A DNA stretch of 64,000 nucleotides from Planomonospora parontospora (GTDB lineage: Bacteria; Actinomycetota; Actinomycetes; Streptosporangiales; Streptosporangiaceae): assembly GCA_014647935.1 (NCBI GenBank), contig BMQD01000013.1:178694-242693 (forward strand), read 5' to 3'. Of the stretch, positions 1 through 9,820 are shown in pieces. The stretch's first letter is position 1. Each line of letters begins with the position of its first letter. The notes beneath the pieces are model-generated. The model made no database searches. It was not told the DNA's origin and saw only the letters and a list, made by a program, of their open reading frames with translations. Made by a program: the position numbers and the translations under genes.

Positions 1-1588
1 GCCGCTTGGCCCGGGTCACGTCGGACCAGGTGATGACCTCCCGGCCGTCCCGGATCGCGGTGATCAGCGACTCGTTGACCAGGTCCTTGATCGTGGCGCC
101 GGTGGCGTAGGGCGTGATGGTGGCCAGCTTGTCCAGCTGCTCGTCGGTCAGCTCGTGCCTGACCTTGTCGAAGTAGCCCCGGTAGGTGCGGACCCGGCCC
201 GCCTTGGAGGGGTAGCCGACCTTGTAGATGCGGTCGATCCGGCCCGGGCGCAGCAGCGCCTCGTCCAGCGAGTTGGGCATGTTGGTGGCCATCATGACGA
301 GGATCCGGTACTTCGGCGGCGGCTTGGGCCGCATGCCGAGCAGCCGCCGGACGTGCCGGTTGACGATGCCGCGCGGCTTCTTCAGGCCGGACAGCTCGGT
401 CAGCAGCGCCTGCAGGGTGCCGGGGTCGCCGCCGCCGCCCATGTTCCCGCCCATGAAGAAGCGGTTGCGGCCGGTCTCCGGCTCCGCCGTACCGGCGCGG
501 GAGCCCGCCCGGTGGAGCAGCCACCGGGTGTCCTCCGACAGGTAGCCGAACCCGTGGCAGCCGCCGGAGTGCGGGGAGAAGCCCGGGCCGCCCCGCGGTC
601 CCTGCTGGGCCAGGGAGCCGCGCCGGCCGAGGGAGTCGGCCTCGTCGAAGAAGACGATCACGCCGCCGTAGCGCAGGGAGAGCTTGCGGAGCTTGCGGAA
701 GAGCGACTTCACCTTCAGGATGCCGATGCCCATGAACATGTTGACGAAGGCGCCGGGGTCGACGAACACGTACGGCTTGCCGGTCTCCCCCGCCACCGCC
801 TCGGCCATCAGGGTCTTGCCGGTGCCCGGCGGCCCCCACAGCAGCAGGCCGCTGGGCACGTAGCCGCCGCGCTCCTCGATCTCGTCCGGCCGCTCCAGGA
901 AGACGATGTTCTCCTTGACCCGCTCGACCACGTGGTCCTGGCCCCAGACGTCGGAGAAGCGGGTCGTGATGTCGTCGGGGAAGTAGGTCTCCACCCCGCC
1001 CCGCGACAGCAGCCAGAACAGGCCGATGAACTGGAAGGCGATGAAGAAGAACGCGAAGGCCAGCTGCGCGACGTACGGCAGCGCCTGCCAGAGCAGCGCG
1101 GGGGCCTGGAAGAGCGCGATGGCCGGCGAGGTGTCCAGCACCTCGCCGAGGACGAGCGCCAGCACCGCGATCCAGAACAGCCACTTGATCGCACGGGCCG
1201 TCCGGAAGCGGTTCCAGTCGGAGAAGCGGCGGTGGCTCCAGCGCTCGAAGCCGCCGAACACCCCCCGGGTCCAGAACCGGTGGTATCCGGCGGAGCGCTC
1301 GCTGACCAGGAAGTGCAGCTGCCGCAGCAGCTCGGCGCCGAGCAGCCAGAAGATCCACGGGGCCTCGTACGCGACGTTGAGCATCCCCTCCTGGAACGTC
1401 ATGTTGCCCTCGTTGGCCGCCATCTGGTTCCAGACCAGGACGAGGTAGACGACCGTCAGGACGAGGACGAACTTGATCCGGTCCCACAGCGGCATGCGCT
1501 TGCGGGTCTCGGCGCGCGGATCGGTCGGGCCGGTGCCGGGCGGGCGCAGGCCCTCGGGGTGCGGGGACGGGGGCGGCTTCATCTCCAT
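1..1588 (-). CDS. Membrane-anchored AAA+ ATPase, FtsH-like (partial, cut by left edge)
   Basis: The reading frame starts at ATG 1588 (MEMKPPPSPHP) and is open to base 1, so at least 529 residues are present and the C-terminus is missing. After a Pro-rich N-terminus there are about four hydrophobic helices (roughly residues 35-55, 68-88, 130-150 and 170-200). A AAA+ domain follows: Walker A WGPPGTGKT near residue 254, Walker B VIVFFDEAD near 310, and the SRH-like stretch LRPGRIDRIYKVGYP near 435. About 60 Gly-rich residues lie between Walker B and sensor 1, unlike canonical FtsH. No HEXXH protease motif is visible in the part present, so a proteolytic role cannot be judged. It lies 14 bases downstream of a lipoprotein gene on the same strand, which suggests an envelope-associated remodelling pair. 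The family assignment is firm; the substrate is unknown. Confidence 0.85.
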   Translation of the reverse strand, partial: MEMKPPPSPHPEGLRPPGTGPTDPRAETRKRMPLWDRIKFVLVLTVVYLVLVWNQMAANEGNMTFQEGMLNVAYEAPWIFWLLGAELLRQLHFLVSERSAGYHRFWTRGVFGGFERWSHRRFSDWNRFRTARAIKWLFWIAVLALVLGEVLDTSPAIALFQAPALLWQALPYVAQLAFAFFFIAFQFIGLFWLLSRGGVETYFPDDITTRFSDVWGQDHVVERVKENIVFLERPDEIEERGGYVPSGLLLWGPPGTGKTLMAEAVAGETGKPYVFVDPGAFVNMFMGIGILKVKSLFRKLRKLSLRYGGVIVFFDEADSLGRRGSLAQQGPRGGPGFSPHSGGCHGFGYLSEDTRWLLHRAGSRAGTAEPETGRNRFFMGGNMGGGGDPGTLQALLTELSGLKKPRGIVNRHVRRLLGMRPKPPPKYRILVMMATNMPNSLDEALLRPGRIDRIYKVGYPSKAGRVRTYRGYFDKVRHELTDEQLDKLATITPYATGATIKDLVNESLITAIRDGREVITWSDVTRAKR

Positions 1589-1602
1589 AGGCGGGCTGCT
1601 CC

Positions 1603-2286
1603 TCACCCGATGGCTCGCTTGACCTTGAAGGACTGGGTGATCCTGTCGAGTTCCGCGGCGCGCTCGCGGTAGCAGGCCGCCGAGCAGCGGACCAGCATCG
1701 TGGAGAGCCGCTGGCCGTCCTCGCTCAGGTAGGAGGTGAGGTCGAAGGTCTGCACCCCCGCGCCCTGGACGGCGTAGTTGAACCGCACGTGCACCCCGCG
1801 CACCCCGTCGCCGGGGTGGAGCACCTCGTCGGCCAGGAGCTCGAAGCCGGTCAGCGGGTAGCCGGGGATCTGCTCCGCCCGGGCGCGCACCTCCTCGGAG
1901 ACGGGCAGGATCACGTCGCGCATGCCGTTCAGGGATAGCCCGTCCAGCTCGGAGGGCAGGAGTTTGGCGACCCGGGCGAAGACGAAGGGCTCGTCGGAGG
2001 TGCCCAGGCCGTACAGGTGCTGGACGGCGGGCTGGGCGTGGGCGTCGTAGGCGATCGACCAGACGAGCTGCTTGCGGACCTGTGCGGTGGCCGACTCGGG
2101 GTCGCTCCGCTCCAGGACGGCGTCCAGGGCCTTCTGGTCGATCTGCCGCCAGACGGCCGGGACCTTGAAGTAGGTCCGGCCGTCGCCGTCGTGGACGTAG
2201 GTGAACTCGGGACTTGCGCATCCTGCGGCCAGGGCGGCGACTAGCGCCACCGGTGTCGCGGCGAGCCGCGCCCTTGAACTTCGCAC
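1603..2286 (-). CDS. Secreted lipoprotein of unknown function
   Basis: The start chosen is GTG 2286, because GGAGGT lies about ten bases upstream and the resulting protein (227 residues) begins directly with a lipoprotein signal: basic VRSSRARL, hydrophobic ATPVALVAALAAG, then Cys at about residue 23 in the lipobox LAAGC. An upstream in-frame GTG would give 254 residues but bury the signal. The mature part has no recognised domain; it contains two Cys near the C-terminus (VRCSAACYRERA), possibly a disulphide. It is the first gene of a likely operon with the membrane AAA+ ATPase, 14 bases apart, so the two products may act together at the outer face and inner face of the membrane. Function is not inferred further. 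Confidence 0.8.
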   Translation of the reverse strand: MRSSRARLAATPVALVAALAAGCASPEFTYVHDGDGRTYFKVPAVWRQIDQKALDAVLERSDPESATAQVRKQLVWSIAYDAHAQPAVQHLYGLGTSDEPFVFARVAKLLPSELDGLSLNGMRDVILPVSEEVRARAEQIPGYPLTGFELLADEVLHPGDGVRGVHVRFNYAVQGAGVQTFDLTSYLSEDGQRLSTMLVRCSAACYRERAAELDRITQSFKVKRAIG

Positions 2287-2365
2287 CAGGGCTGTACCTC
2301 CGCTTTGCGGGTCGGCAAGAGATTCGTGCCCGTTTTTTGAGTATCCCTCCCATTCTCCGGGCGGC

Positions 2366-2392
2366 AATCTTGGAAATCTTGACCAAATCTTG
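2366..2392. repeat. Three AATCTTG direct repeats in an AT-rich promoter region
   Basis: AATCTTG occurs at 2366, 2375 and 2386, spacing 9 and 11 bases, in an unusually AT-rich patch within the 503-bp gene-free stretch 2287-2789 that separates the leftward lipoprotein operon from the rightward decarboxylase-like gene. It could be a regulator-binding array for the lipoprotein operon. The rest of that stretch shows TTGTTA/TATAAC-like elements near 2411-2442 but no gene. Confidence 0.4.
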
Positions 2393-2789
2393 GCGGTGGA
2401 TCGGCTCTATTTGTTACGGAGTGTCGGCGGAGTGGTTATAACGGACGTATCCCCGGCGCACGGCCACGTCGTCGCGGGCGGCTCGCAGGGCACCGGCCCC
2501 GGAGGACCGCCGGGGGACGAGCGCTTCACGAGCGCTTCACGAAGGCTCCGCCGGGGGCGGCGCCCGGACGCGGCCCCCGGTTGTGCGATCTCGGACTGTG
2601 CCGGACGGCGCGGGTCCACGCTCCCGGAGAGCGGCGGTTCCGGCGTCCTCGGTGATTTCTCAGCGGGATGTTCATATATGTCGTGACTATTGGCGGGAAG
2701 GAGCTACCGCTCACCGCGGAACCGGCCAAGGATGGAGGGATCGCGGCGCCGCCCGTCGCGTCCGTCCCGACCGGCCGACCGGAGCACCC

Positions 2790-3173
2790 ATGGACGAGTA
2801 CCTTGACGACACCGCTCCCGACCGCCGGGCTCGTGGATTGGAGATCATGAAGCAGGTTCACGGTGACGACGACCCCGCGGGCGTCCCCGGCGACTTCTTC
2901 GGCATGACCGTCGAGCACCTGTTCGCCGAGGTCTGGTCCCGCGACGGACTGAGCCTCCGCGACCGGCGGCTGCTCCTGCTCGGCCTGCTCGTCGGGCAGG
3001 GAATGGACGGCGACGTCGAGCTCCAGCTCGACGCGGCGCTGCGCACCGGGGAGCTGACCCCGGACGAGCTCCGCGAGATCGTCATCTTCCTGACCCACTA
3101 CGCCGGCTGGCCCCGGGGGGCCCGGCTCAACGTGCAGGTCGAGGAGTTGCTCAGCCGGTTCATGAAGGACTGA
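2790..3173 (+). CDS. Carboxymuconolactone decarboxylase family protein
   Basis: This 127-residue protein (MDEYLDDTAP...) fits the size and pattern of CMD/AhpD-like alpha-helical proteins. It has the helix LSLRDRRLLLLGLLVGQGM, then LQLDAALRTGELTPDELREIVIFLTHYAGWPRGARLN. The family includes gamma-carboxymuconolactone decarboxylases and peroxidase-like AhpD proteins. The AhpD-type CxxC is absent here, so a hydroperoxidase role is unlikely and a decarboxylase or uncharacterised role remains. The start ATG 2790 is preceded by GGAG at a 5-base distance. It is convergent with the patatin gene, separated by a small hairpin. No pathway partners are adjacent. Confidence 0.8.
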   Translation: MDEYLDDTAPDRRARGLEIMKQVHGDDDPAGVPGDFFGMTVEHLFAEVWSRDGLSLRDRRLLLLGLLVGQGMDGDVELQLDAALRTGELTPDELREIVIFLTHYAGWPRGARLNVQVEELLSRFMKD

Positions 3174-3188
3174 CCGGCGGGGCGCCGG
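3174..3188. terminator. Short bidirectional hairpin between convergent genes
   Basis: CCGGCG-GGG-CGCCGG forms a perfect 6-bp GC stem with a 3-base loop in the 18 bases between the convergent decarboxylase-like and patatin genes. There is no U-tract, as is usual for high-GC actinomycetes. Confidence 0.45.
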
Positions 3189-3191
3189 GAC

Positions 3192-6100
3192 TCACTGCCC
3201 GTGCTCGAGGAGCCGCCGCAGCAGCCCTCCGGCCTCCCGCCGGCCGGTCCGGACCCGGGTCGCGATCTCCTGCCCGACCGCGCCGGCCACCGACCACGGC
3301 AGCTCCACCAGGCGCGCCGGGCGGAGCGCGGACCCCAGCGCCGAGACGATCACCGCGGCCCCCACCGCCCCGGCCCGGCCCGCCGTGTGCAGGAACAGCG
3401 GCGTGCCCACCTCGTCGGCGAACCGCTCCTCACCGATCTTCGCCTGCGCGAAGGCCGCGAGGAGGAACTCCATCGGCGGCGGCTCCGGCCGCCCCTCCCA
3501 CGCCTCCAGGAAGCGCCGCGCACCGGGGCCCTGCCGGGCGCCCGCGGCGGAGTCCTCCCGTACCGCCTCGGCCAGGCCGTCCAGCTCCTCGGCCAGGATC
3601 TCCGCGTGCAGCCGGCGCGCGACCGCCAGGACCGTGGCCGTCAGCTCCGGGCCCGGCGCGGGGCCGCCCGGCCCCACCGGGAGCGGGCCGCCCGGCTCCA
3701 CCGGCCCGGAACCGTCCGACTCCACCGGGGCCGGGCCGCCTGCTTCCCTCCCGGCGCCCAGGAAGGCGAGCTCCCGCTCGATCCGCTCGCGGTCGCCGTC
3801 GAAGCGCGCCGCCAGCTCGCCGGCGAACCTCCCGCCGACCGCGACGGCGCGCAGCCCCCGGTACGCCTCCTGCGGGGACAGCCCGAGCTGCAGCAGGCGC
3901 GCCGGGTCGAGTACGGCCTGCACCATCCGGGTCGCCCCGTCCAGACGACCCCAGATCCAGTCGTTCACCCGCCAGGACTTCTTGTAGAAGGCGCCGAACT
4001 GGCCGAGCTTGGCCCCGGCGAGTTTCCCCGGCCCCTCACCGCCGCCGAAGGGGTTCGGCGTCCGGGCGCTGATCTGCTGGAGGACGACCTCCTGCTCCAC
4101 TTCCGGCGGCTCACCGGCGACGGCGAGCCGGCAGACGCCGACGGCGAGCATCCGGCGGAGCGCCGCAGCGGGCGACGCCGTCCCCTCCCCGGGGGCCAGC
4201 TCGGCCAGCAGGTCCCGCAGGCGCCCGGCCTCGCAGGCGGCGGCCGGGACCGTGGCCCGCGACGTCCCCGGCTGACGAGCCGGGCCCTCGGCCTGCGGCG
4301 GCACCGCCCCGCGAGCCGGGTCCGCGGCCCCCGGCGGGCCCTCCCCGCCGACCCGGTCCTCGGCCTGCGGCGGCACCGCCCCGCCGGCCGGGTCCGCGGC
4401 CCCCGGCGGGCCCTCCCCGCCGGCCTCGCCCGCGGCGCGCCAGAGGTCGTCGCGGGCCCCGGTCAGCACGGCGGCGATCCGCAGCGCGATCCCGCCCCGC
4501 CGCGCGGCCGCCTCCGCCGCCGCCGACGGCCTGCCGTCGGACGTCGTCCGGGCCGTCGCCCCGGCCAGCCAGCCGTACAGCACGCGCCGGCGGTGGCGCG
4601 GATCGGGCGGCGGCGAAGGGAGCGACCGGACGCGCCCCGCCCAGGCCCCCTCCTCCTCCCGGCGCGCCTCCGCCAGGTCCGCGAGCGCGTCGTGGAGTTC
4701 GCGCCTGCGCTCCCGCAACCTGCGGCGGAGCTCCCGGTCGGGCAGCGGCGCCAGCCAGATGGCGCGCTTGAGGACGTCGACGGCGATCTCGCCCACCTGC
4801 TCGATCGCCTCGAAGCCCCAGTCCCAGTCCGCGGTGGCCGGATCGTCTCCGGGCAGCCCGGCGGGCACCTGGCGGACCACGTCGTGCGCCCCGGCGCACG
4901 CGGCCAGTGCGGCCTCGAAGTCGTCCCTGCGCCAGCCCGCCGCCCGCTCCCCCGCGCGGACGGCGGCGGCGTGGATCCGGGCGGCCTCGCGGCGCGTCTG
5001 CGCCCGCGCGTACTCGGGCATGAGCCTGGCGGCGAGCGCGCAGTCCAGTACCCCCAGCAGGGCCGGCCGCTCCGCCCGGCGCCCGCGCACGCGTGCGTTG
5101 CTCTCCTCGATCCGCCTGAGCTCCTCGGCCACCGACTGCTCGAAGGGCAGCCGGAACAGGGCCTCCAGGACGTCCCCGAGCTCCGGCGGGGAGTCGTGGC
5201 GGGCGGGCTCCTCCGGGCCGGCCGGCGCGGGCGCGGGGTTGACGTACATCAGCAACCGCCGCACCTGGCGCTCCGCCGGCTGCCGGTAGATCGCCGCCAG
5301 CGCCGGCTCCACGGGCCGGTTCAGCAGGACGCCGCCGTCCAGGACGTAGCGGCTCGGGGCGAAGGAGGCGACCGCGGGCCGGGCTCCGGCCGCGCCCAGG
5401 TCGGGGTGGAGCCCGTCCGGTCCGCGGTCGCCGACCGGTGCGAACCCCGGCTCGAAGGCGACGGGGAACGAGGAGGTGCACCGGGCGGCGAGCGCCAGCC
5501 GGTGCACGACGTCGTGGGAGAAGTGGAACGGGTCCTCCTCCGGCCGCGTGCCCGCGTCCCGGGCGAAGCGGAACATCCCCGCCGAGTCGATCTCGGTGAC
5601 GGGACTGCCGAAGTCGTCGTGGAACGGCACGTGCTCGCCGTTCATCAGGGTGCCCGTGATCATGAGGTCGATCGGCCGGTCGCGCGGCGGGACGTACCGG
5701 TCCGGCCGCCGGTGGGCGGGGACCAGCCGGTCGAAGGCCCCGGCGAGCTCCGGCAGGAGGTGGCCGTCACCGCGCAGCAGGGAGGGCCGGTGCGGGGACG
5801 CGGGGCTGCGGAGCAGCCGCACCAGCGACCCCGTGTCGGCCCACACCCGGCCCAGCGGCCGCAGATCGGCCCGGTACACCTGGGCGTACGCCAGCGCGGC
5901 GCCGTTGATCCCCCCGGCCGACGTGCCCGTGATCACGTCCACCCGGGCCGTCGCGCCCACCAGCTCCAGCAGGCCCCGGTATACCTCCCCGCCGGCCTCG
6001 CACTCCTCACGGGCCGTACGGGCGCCGCGGGCCTTCCGGGTCCCGCGGGCGCCCGGTGAGCTCAGGGCCAGCCGGTTGATCTCGTTCGCCACCCCGCCCA

Positions 6101-6203
6101 TCCACACCGCGAGACTGACGCCGCCGTTCATCACGACGGCGATCCGGATGTCCTCACGGTCGTCGTCCGGGACGACGGCGGAGGGTGTGTTCCGTGCTCC
6201 CAT
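3192..6203 (-). CDS. Patatin-like protein with C-terminal DUF3376 architecture
   Basis: A 1003-residue cytosolic protein from ATG 6203 (MGARNTPSAVV). The frame stays open upstream to 6425, but the extra 74 residues are low-complexity. The patatin acyl-hydrolase fold is evident: oxyanion stretch NGGVSLAVWMGGV (about 26-38), nucleophile elbow GTSAG with Ser95, and the dyad Asp289 in DGGVLLNRP. The long C-terminal part matches the actinobacterial patatin/DUF3376 size class. Expected activity is hydrolysis of acyl esters in phospholipids or other lipids. The C-terminal half carries an internal 72-bp tandem duplication rich in Gly, Pro and Ala. No signal peptide is seen. It stands alone between convergent and divergent neighbours. 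Confidence 0.85.
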   Translation of the reverse strand: MGARNTPSAVVPDDDREDIRIAVVMNGGVSLAVWMGGVANEINRLALSSPGARGTRKARGARTAREECEAGGEVYRGLLELVGATARVDVITGTSAGGINGAALAYAQVYRADLRPLGRVWADTGSLVRLLRSPASPHRPSLLRGDGHLLPELAGAFDRLVPAHRRPDRYVPPRDRPIDLMITGTLMNGEHVPFHDDFGSPVTEIDSAGMFRFARDAGTRPEEDPFHFSHDVVHRLALAARCTSSFPVAFEPGFAPVGDRGPDGLHPDLGAAGARPAVASFAPSRYVLDGGVLLNRPVEPALAAIYRQPAERQVRRLLMYVNPAPAPAGPEEPARHDSPPELGDVLEALFRLPFEQSVAEELRRIEESNARVRGRRAERPALLGVLDCALAARLMPEYARAQTRREAARIHAAAVRAGERAAGWRRDDFEAALAACAGAHDVVRQVPAGLPGDDPATADWDWGFEAIEQVGEIAVDVLKRAIWLAPLPDRELRRRLRERRRELHDALADLAEARREEEGAWAGRVRSLPSPPPDPRHRRRVLYGWLAGATARTTSDGRPSAAAEAAARRGGIALRIAAVLTGARDDLWRAAGEAGGEGPPGAADPAGGAVPPQAEDRVGGEGPPGAADPARGAVPPQAEGPARQPGTSRATVPAAACEAGRLRDLLAELAPGEGTASPAAALRRMLAVGVCRLAVAGEPPEVEQEVVLQQISARTPNPFGGGEGPGKLAGAKLGQFGAFYKKSWRVNDWIWGRLDGATRMVQAVLDPARLLQLGLSPQEAYRGLRAVAVGGRFAGELAARFDGDRERIERELAFLGAGREAGGPAPVESDGSGPVEPGGPLPVGPGGPAPGPELTATVLAVARRLHAEILAEELDGLAEAVREDSAAGARQGPGARRFLEAWEGRPEPPPMEFLLAAFAQAKIGEERFADEVGTPLFLHTAGRAGAVGAAVIVSALGSALRPARLVELPWSVAGAVGQEIATRVRTGRREAGGLLRRLLEHGQ
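4291..4422 (-). repeat. 72-bp in-frame tandem duplication inside the patatin gene
   Basis: Two nearly identical 60-base blocks, 4291-4350 and 4363-4422, have a 72-base period. They encode two copies of a GEGPPGAADPA(G/R)GAVPPQAE segment. The insertion is in frame and lies in a low-complexity linker, so it probably changes only linker length. Confidence 0.75.
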
Positions 6204-6501
6204 CGCGCTCCCCGGATCGGTCCTGCCCTGCCTCGCGACCGGTTCCATGACAGCGCCCGGCGGGGGCGCCGCCCCTGAGACCCGGCCGGTCCGCCCGGAA
6301 AGCCGACCGGATCGGAACCCGGATTTCACCTCCCCTTTGCCCGGCTCCCCTTTGCCCGGGTCCCGGCGGGACGGGGCCCGGCTCCGGCGCCACGCCTCCA
6401 CCGCGTCCTCCGCCCCTCCTTCCACCGGTTCGCGGAGAGGCCGCGTTCCGGCCCTCGCGGCGCGGGCGGGGTCCTCCCGGAGCCCGCGGGCAGCCTTTCA
6501 A

Positions 6502-6507
6502 TAGACT
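6502..6507 (+). promoter_or_regulatory. -10 box TAGACT of a leaderless promoter for the SDR gene
   Basis: TAGACT is followed by six bases and then ATG 6514. No Shine-Dalgarno lies between, so the transcript probably begins at the start codon. The same TANNNT-N6 layout recurs before at least six other genes here. Confidence 0.55.
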
Positions 6508-6513
6508 GCGGGC

Positions 6514-7266
6514 ATGCCTTCCGCACTGATCACGGGCGCGACCGCCGGCATCGGCGCCGCGTTCGCCCGCCGCCTGGCCGCCGACGGTTTCTCCCTCGTC
6601 CTGGTCGCCCGCGACGAGAAACGCCTCCTCGCCCGCGCCGAGGAGCTGCGCCTGCGCTACGGCGTGGAGACCGAGGTCCTCCCCGCCGACCTGGCGAGCG
6701 AGGACGGCCTGGCCGCGGTCGAGCGGCGGCTGCGTGAGGGTGTCGACCTGCTGGTCAACAACGCCGGGTTCGGCCTGCGCGGCGCGTTCCTCGACGTCCC
6801 GGTCGCCGACGAGCTGCGCATGCTGAAGGTGCACTGCGAGGCGGTGCTCCGGCTGACGCTGGCGGCCCTGCCGGGGATGCGGGAGCGCGACCGGGGCGCG
6901 GTGGTCAACGTGGCCTCGGTGGCGGCCTTCTTCACCCGGGGCACCTACAGCGCGTCGAAGGCGTGGGTGGTCAACTTCAGCGAGTCCGCGGCCACCGAGC
7001 TGGACGGCGGCCGCGTCCGGGTGATGGCGCTGTGCCCGGGCTTCGTCCGCACCGAGTTCCACGAGCGCGCCTCGATGAACGTCTCCGGCATCCCCGGCTT
7101 CCTGTGGCTCTCGGCCGACGACGTCGTCGACGAGGCCATGCGCGATCTGGCCCGGGGCGTGCGGGTGAGCGTGCCCGACCTGCGCTACAAGGCGATCGTC
7201 GCGGTCGGCAGGCTCCTGCCGCTCAACCTGACCTCCCGGATCTCCCGCCGCATCGGCCGGAAGTAG
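6514..7266 (+). CDS. Short-chain dehydrogenase/reductase (classical SDR)
   Basis: A 250-residue NAD(P)-dependent oxidoreductase. The cofactor motif TGATAGIG is at residues 7-14, NNAG at about 87, and the catalytic YSASK at about 149-153 with a preceding Ser. Arg and charged residues after beta-2 (VARDEKRLL) suggest NADP(H). Cytosolic; the substrate cannot be predicted. The C-terminal LLPLNLTSRISRRIGRK resembles SDRs annotated as acting on lipid or hydroxy-acyl substrates. It is monocistronic, with a leaderless-type promoter, and ends at a strong hairpin that faces the convergent methyltransferase gene. Confidence 0.9.
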   Translation: MPSALITGATAGIGAAFARRLAADGFSLVLVARDEKRLLARAEELRLRYGVETEVLPADLASEDGLAAVERRLREGVDLLVNNAGFGLRGAFLDVPVADELRMLKVHCEAVLRLTLAALPGMRERDRGAVVNVASVAAFFTRGTYSASKAWVVNFSESAATELDGGRVRVMALCPGFVRTEFHERASMNVSGIPGFLWLSADDVVDEAMRDLARGVRVSVPDLRYKAIVAVGRLLPLNLTSRISRRIGRK

Positions 7267-7292
7267 CCGGGGCCCGGAGACCCGGGCCCCGG
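7267..7292. terminator. Bidirectional terminator hairpin
   Basis: A perfect 11-bp stem CCGGGGCCCGG (7267-7277) pairs with 7282-7292 around a 4-base AGAC loop, directly after the SDR stop codon and 17 bases before the end of the convergent methyltransferase gene. Confidence 0.75.
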
Positions 7293-7309
7293 CGGGCGGC
7301 CGGATCCGT

Positions 7310-8143
7310 TCAGGGTTTGCGGCCCACTCCCCCCGCGATGCAGATGCCGCCCAGCCCGAGGGGGGTGCGGACCGGCTGTCCGGGTCTCCACTCGGGAAGG
7401 TGGACCACTCCCGGTTCGACCAGTTCCAGGCCGTCGAAAAAGCCGAGGATCTCCGGCATGTCCCGGGCCCGGCCGGTGCCCAGCATCTTCAGCAGGACTC
7501 CTTCCAGGGCTCGGACCTCCGGTGCGCACGAGCAGAAGTGGGTGAGTTGCAGGTAGCTGCCCGGTGCGAGTGCGGCTTTGTAGCGATCGACGAGGCCGTG
7601 GGGGTCTTCGGCGTCGCCGAGGTGGTGGACCACGGCGACCATGAGGAGGCCGATCGGCCGGGACAGGTCGAGAAAGCCCTCGATCTGGGGATGGCGAAGG
7701 ATCGTGTCCGGTCGGCGCATGTCGGCGGTGATGACACGGGTGTCGTCGTTGGTCTGCAGGAGGGCTCGGGCGTGGGCGAGCACGATGGGGTCGTTGTCGA
7801 CGTAGACGACTTTCGCGCCGGGGTTGACGCGTTGGGCGACGGAGTGGGTGTTGTCCATGGTGGGCAGGCCTGAGCCGATGTCGAGGAACTGGTCGATGCC
7901 TTGTTCGGCCATGAATCTCACCCCGCGGAACAGCATCGCGCGGTTCTGCCGTGCGCCTTCGCCGCGGTCGGGGAAGTGGCGCATCCCTTCGGCCGCGACG
8001 GCCCGGTCGGCCGCGAAGTTGTCCTTGCCCCCGAGGAAGGCGTCGTAGACGCGGGCGATGCTGGGTTTGCTGGTGTCGATCTCCGGCGGCAGGTAGTCGG
8101 GGTCCTGGTGATTCCATCGGAGTTCCTGGGCGCCGTCGTTCAT
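7310..8143 (-). CDS. SAM-dependent methyltransferase, DUF574/PF04672 family
   Basis: A 277-residue protein of the actinomycete-specific S-adenosyl-methionine methyltransferase family. Hallmarks are the N-terminal IDTSKPSIARVYDAFLGGKDNF, the SAM-binding glycine motif FLDIGSGLPTMDNTH (about 84-98), the acidic VVYVDNDPIVLAHARALL, and the late VVHHLGDAEDPHGLV. The family is abundant in Streptosporangiaceae and Streptomyces; substrates are mostly unknown. ATG 8143 has a purine-rich GGAAGGCGGA just upstream. The gene-free stretch 8144-8436 holds its upstream region and, at its right end, the msiK terminator. The gene is monocistronic. Confidence 0.9.
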   Translation of the reverse strand: MNDGAQELRWNHQDPDYLPPEIDTSKPSIARVYDAFLGGKDNFAADRAVAAEGMRHFPDRGEGARQNRAMLFRGVRFMAEQGIDQFLDIGSGLPTMDNTHSVAQRVNPGAKVVYVDNDPIVLAHARALLQTNDDTRVITADMRRPDTILRHPQIEGFLDLSRPIGLLMVAVVHHLGDAEDPHGLVDRYKAALAPGSYLQLTHFCSCAPEVRALEGVLLKMLGTGRARDMPEILGFFDGLELVEPGVVHLPEWRPGQPVRTPLGLGGICIAGGVGRKP

Positions 8144-8376
8144 GGTCCGCCTTCCGCCGTTTCCGGTTGATCACCGCTGATCGCGACTGGAGCATAACTT
8201 GCGCACAACACCCGGGTTGAAAGTTTCAGGGCAACTACGAAACATTCCGACGAGGTTCCGTGCCGACGCGCGGTCCCGCCGGTCGTCTCCCTGGCGGGGC
8301 GGAGAACGGTCCGCCCGCCCGCGCCCCCGGGACGCCGCGCCGCCCGGGACGTGCGCGGATGCCCCTGCGGGGACGC

Positions 8377-8421
8377 GACTGGGCCCGTGCCGCGGGAGGG
8401 GGTCGCGGCACGGGCCCAGTC
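8377..8421 (-). terminator. Strong terminator of msiK
   Basis: A perfect 18-bp stem (8377-8394 with 8404-8421; arm starts GACTGGGCCC) around a 9-base loop GGAGGGGGT lies 15 bases past the msiK stop codon. It is one of the longest perfect hairpins in the window. Confidence 0.85.
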
Positions 8422-8436
8422 GTCCTACGGGGATGG

Positions 8437-9657
<1,221 letters not shown>

Positions 9658-9701
9658 GGAAGTCCTTAACGCCTCGGGCCAACCCCGCGTTCACCCGATA
9701 G

Positions 9702-9747
9702 TGGATACGTTTTCATGCATCTCACCCGAACCGGACATCCCTGTCAA
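9702..9747 (-). promoter_or_regulatory. msiK promoter with LacI-type operator at the start site
   Basis: On the minus strand TTGACA (9747-9742), a 17-base spacer and TGAGAT (9724-9719) form a near-consensus sigma-70 promoter. Immediately downstream is the imperfect palindrome TGAAAACGTATCCA (9715-9702) with the central CG typical of LacI-family operators. Repressor bound there would cover the transcription start. The msiK ribosome site AAGGAC precedes ATG 9657. Confidence 0.65.
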
Positions 9748-9792
9748 GAGAAAAGCCTGTTTTAGGCCGTCATCAGCGCCTCTGTTATCCCT

Positions 9793-9812
9793 CCGTGCTG
9801 GAGCGAGCACGG
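9793..9812. other. Hairpin in the msiK-lacI intergenic region
   Basis: CCGTGCT (9793-9799) pairs perfectly with AGCACGG (9806-9812) around a 6-base loop, ten bases before the second LacI-type operator. It may separate the divergent promoters or be a second protein site. Confidence 0.35.
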
Positions 9813-9820
9813 AAAACATG

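Noticed and set aside
2287-2789. tRNA or small gene in the AT-rich spacer
   Set aside because: No cloverleaf, CCA or T-loop pattern, and no coding frame with a ribosome site.
3201-6059. Long open frame (952 codons) antisense to the patatin gene
   Set aside because: Composition is Arg/Pro/Gly-rich without domain motifs; it is a by-product of the biased codon use on the opposite strand, where GTSAG and DGG motifs are clear.
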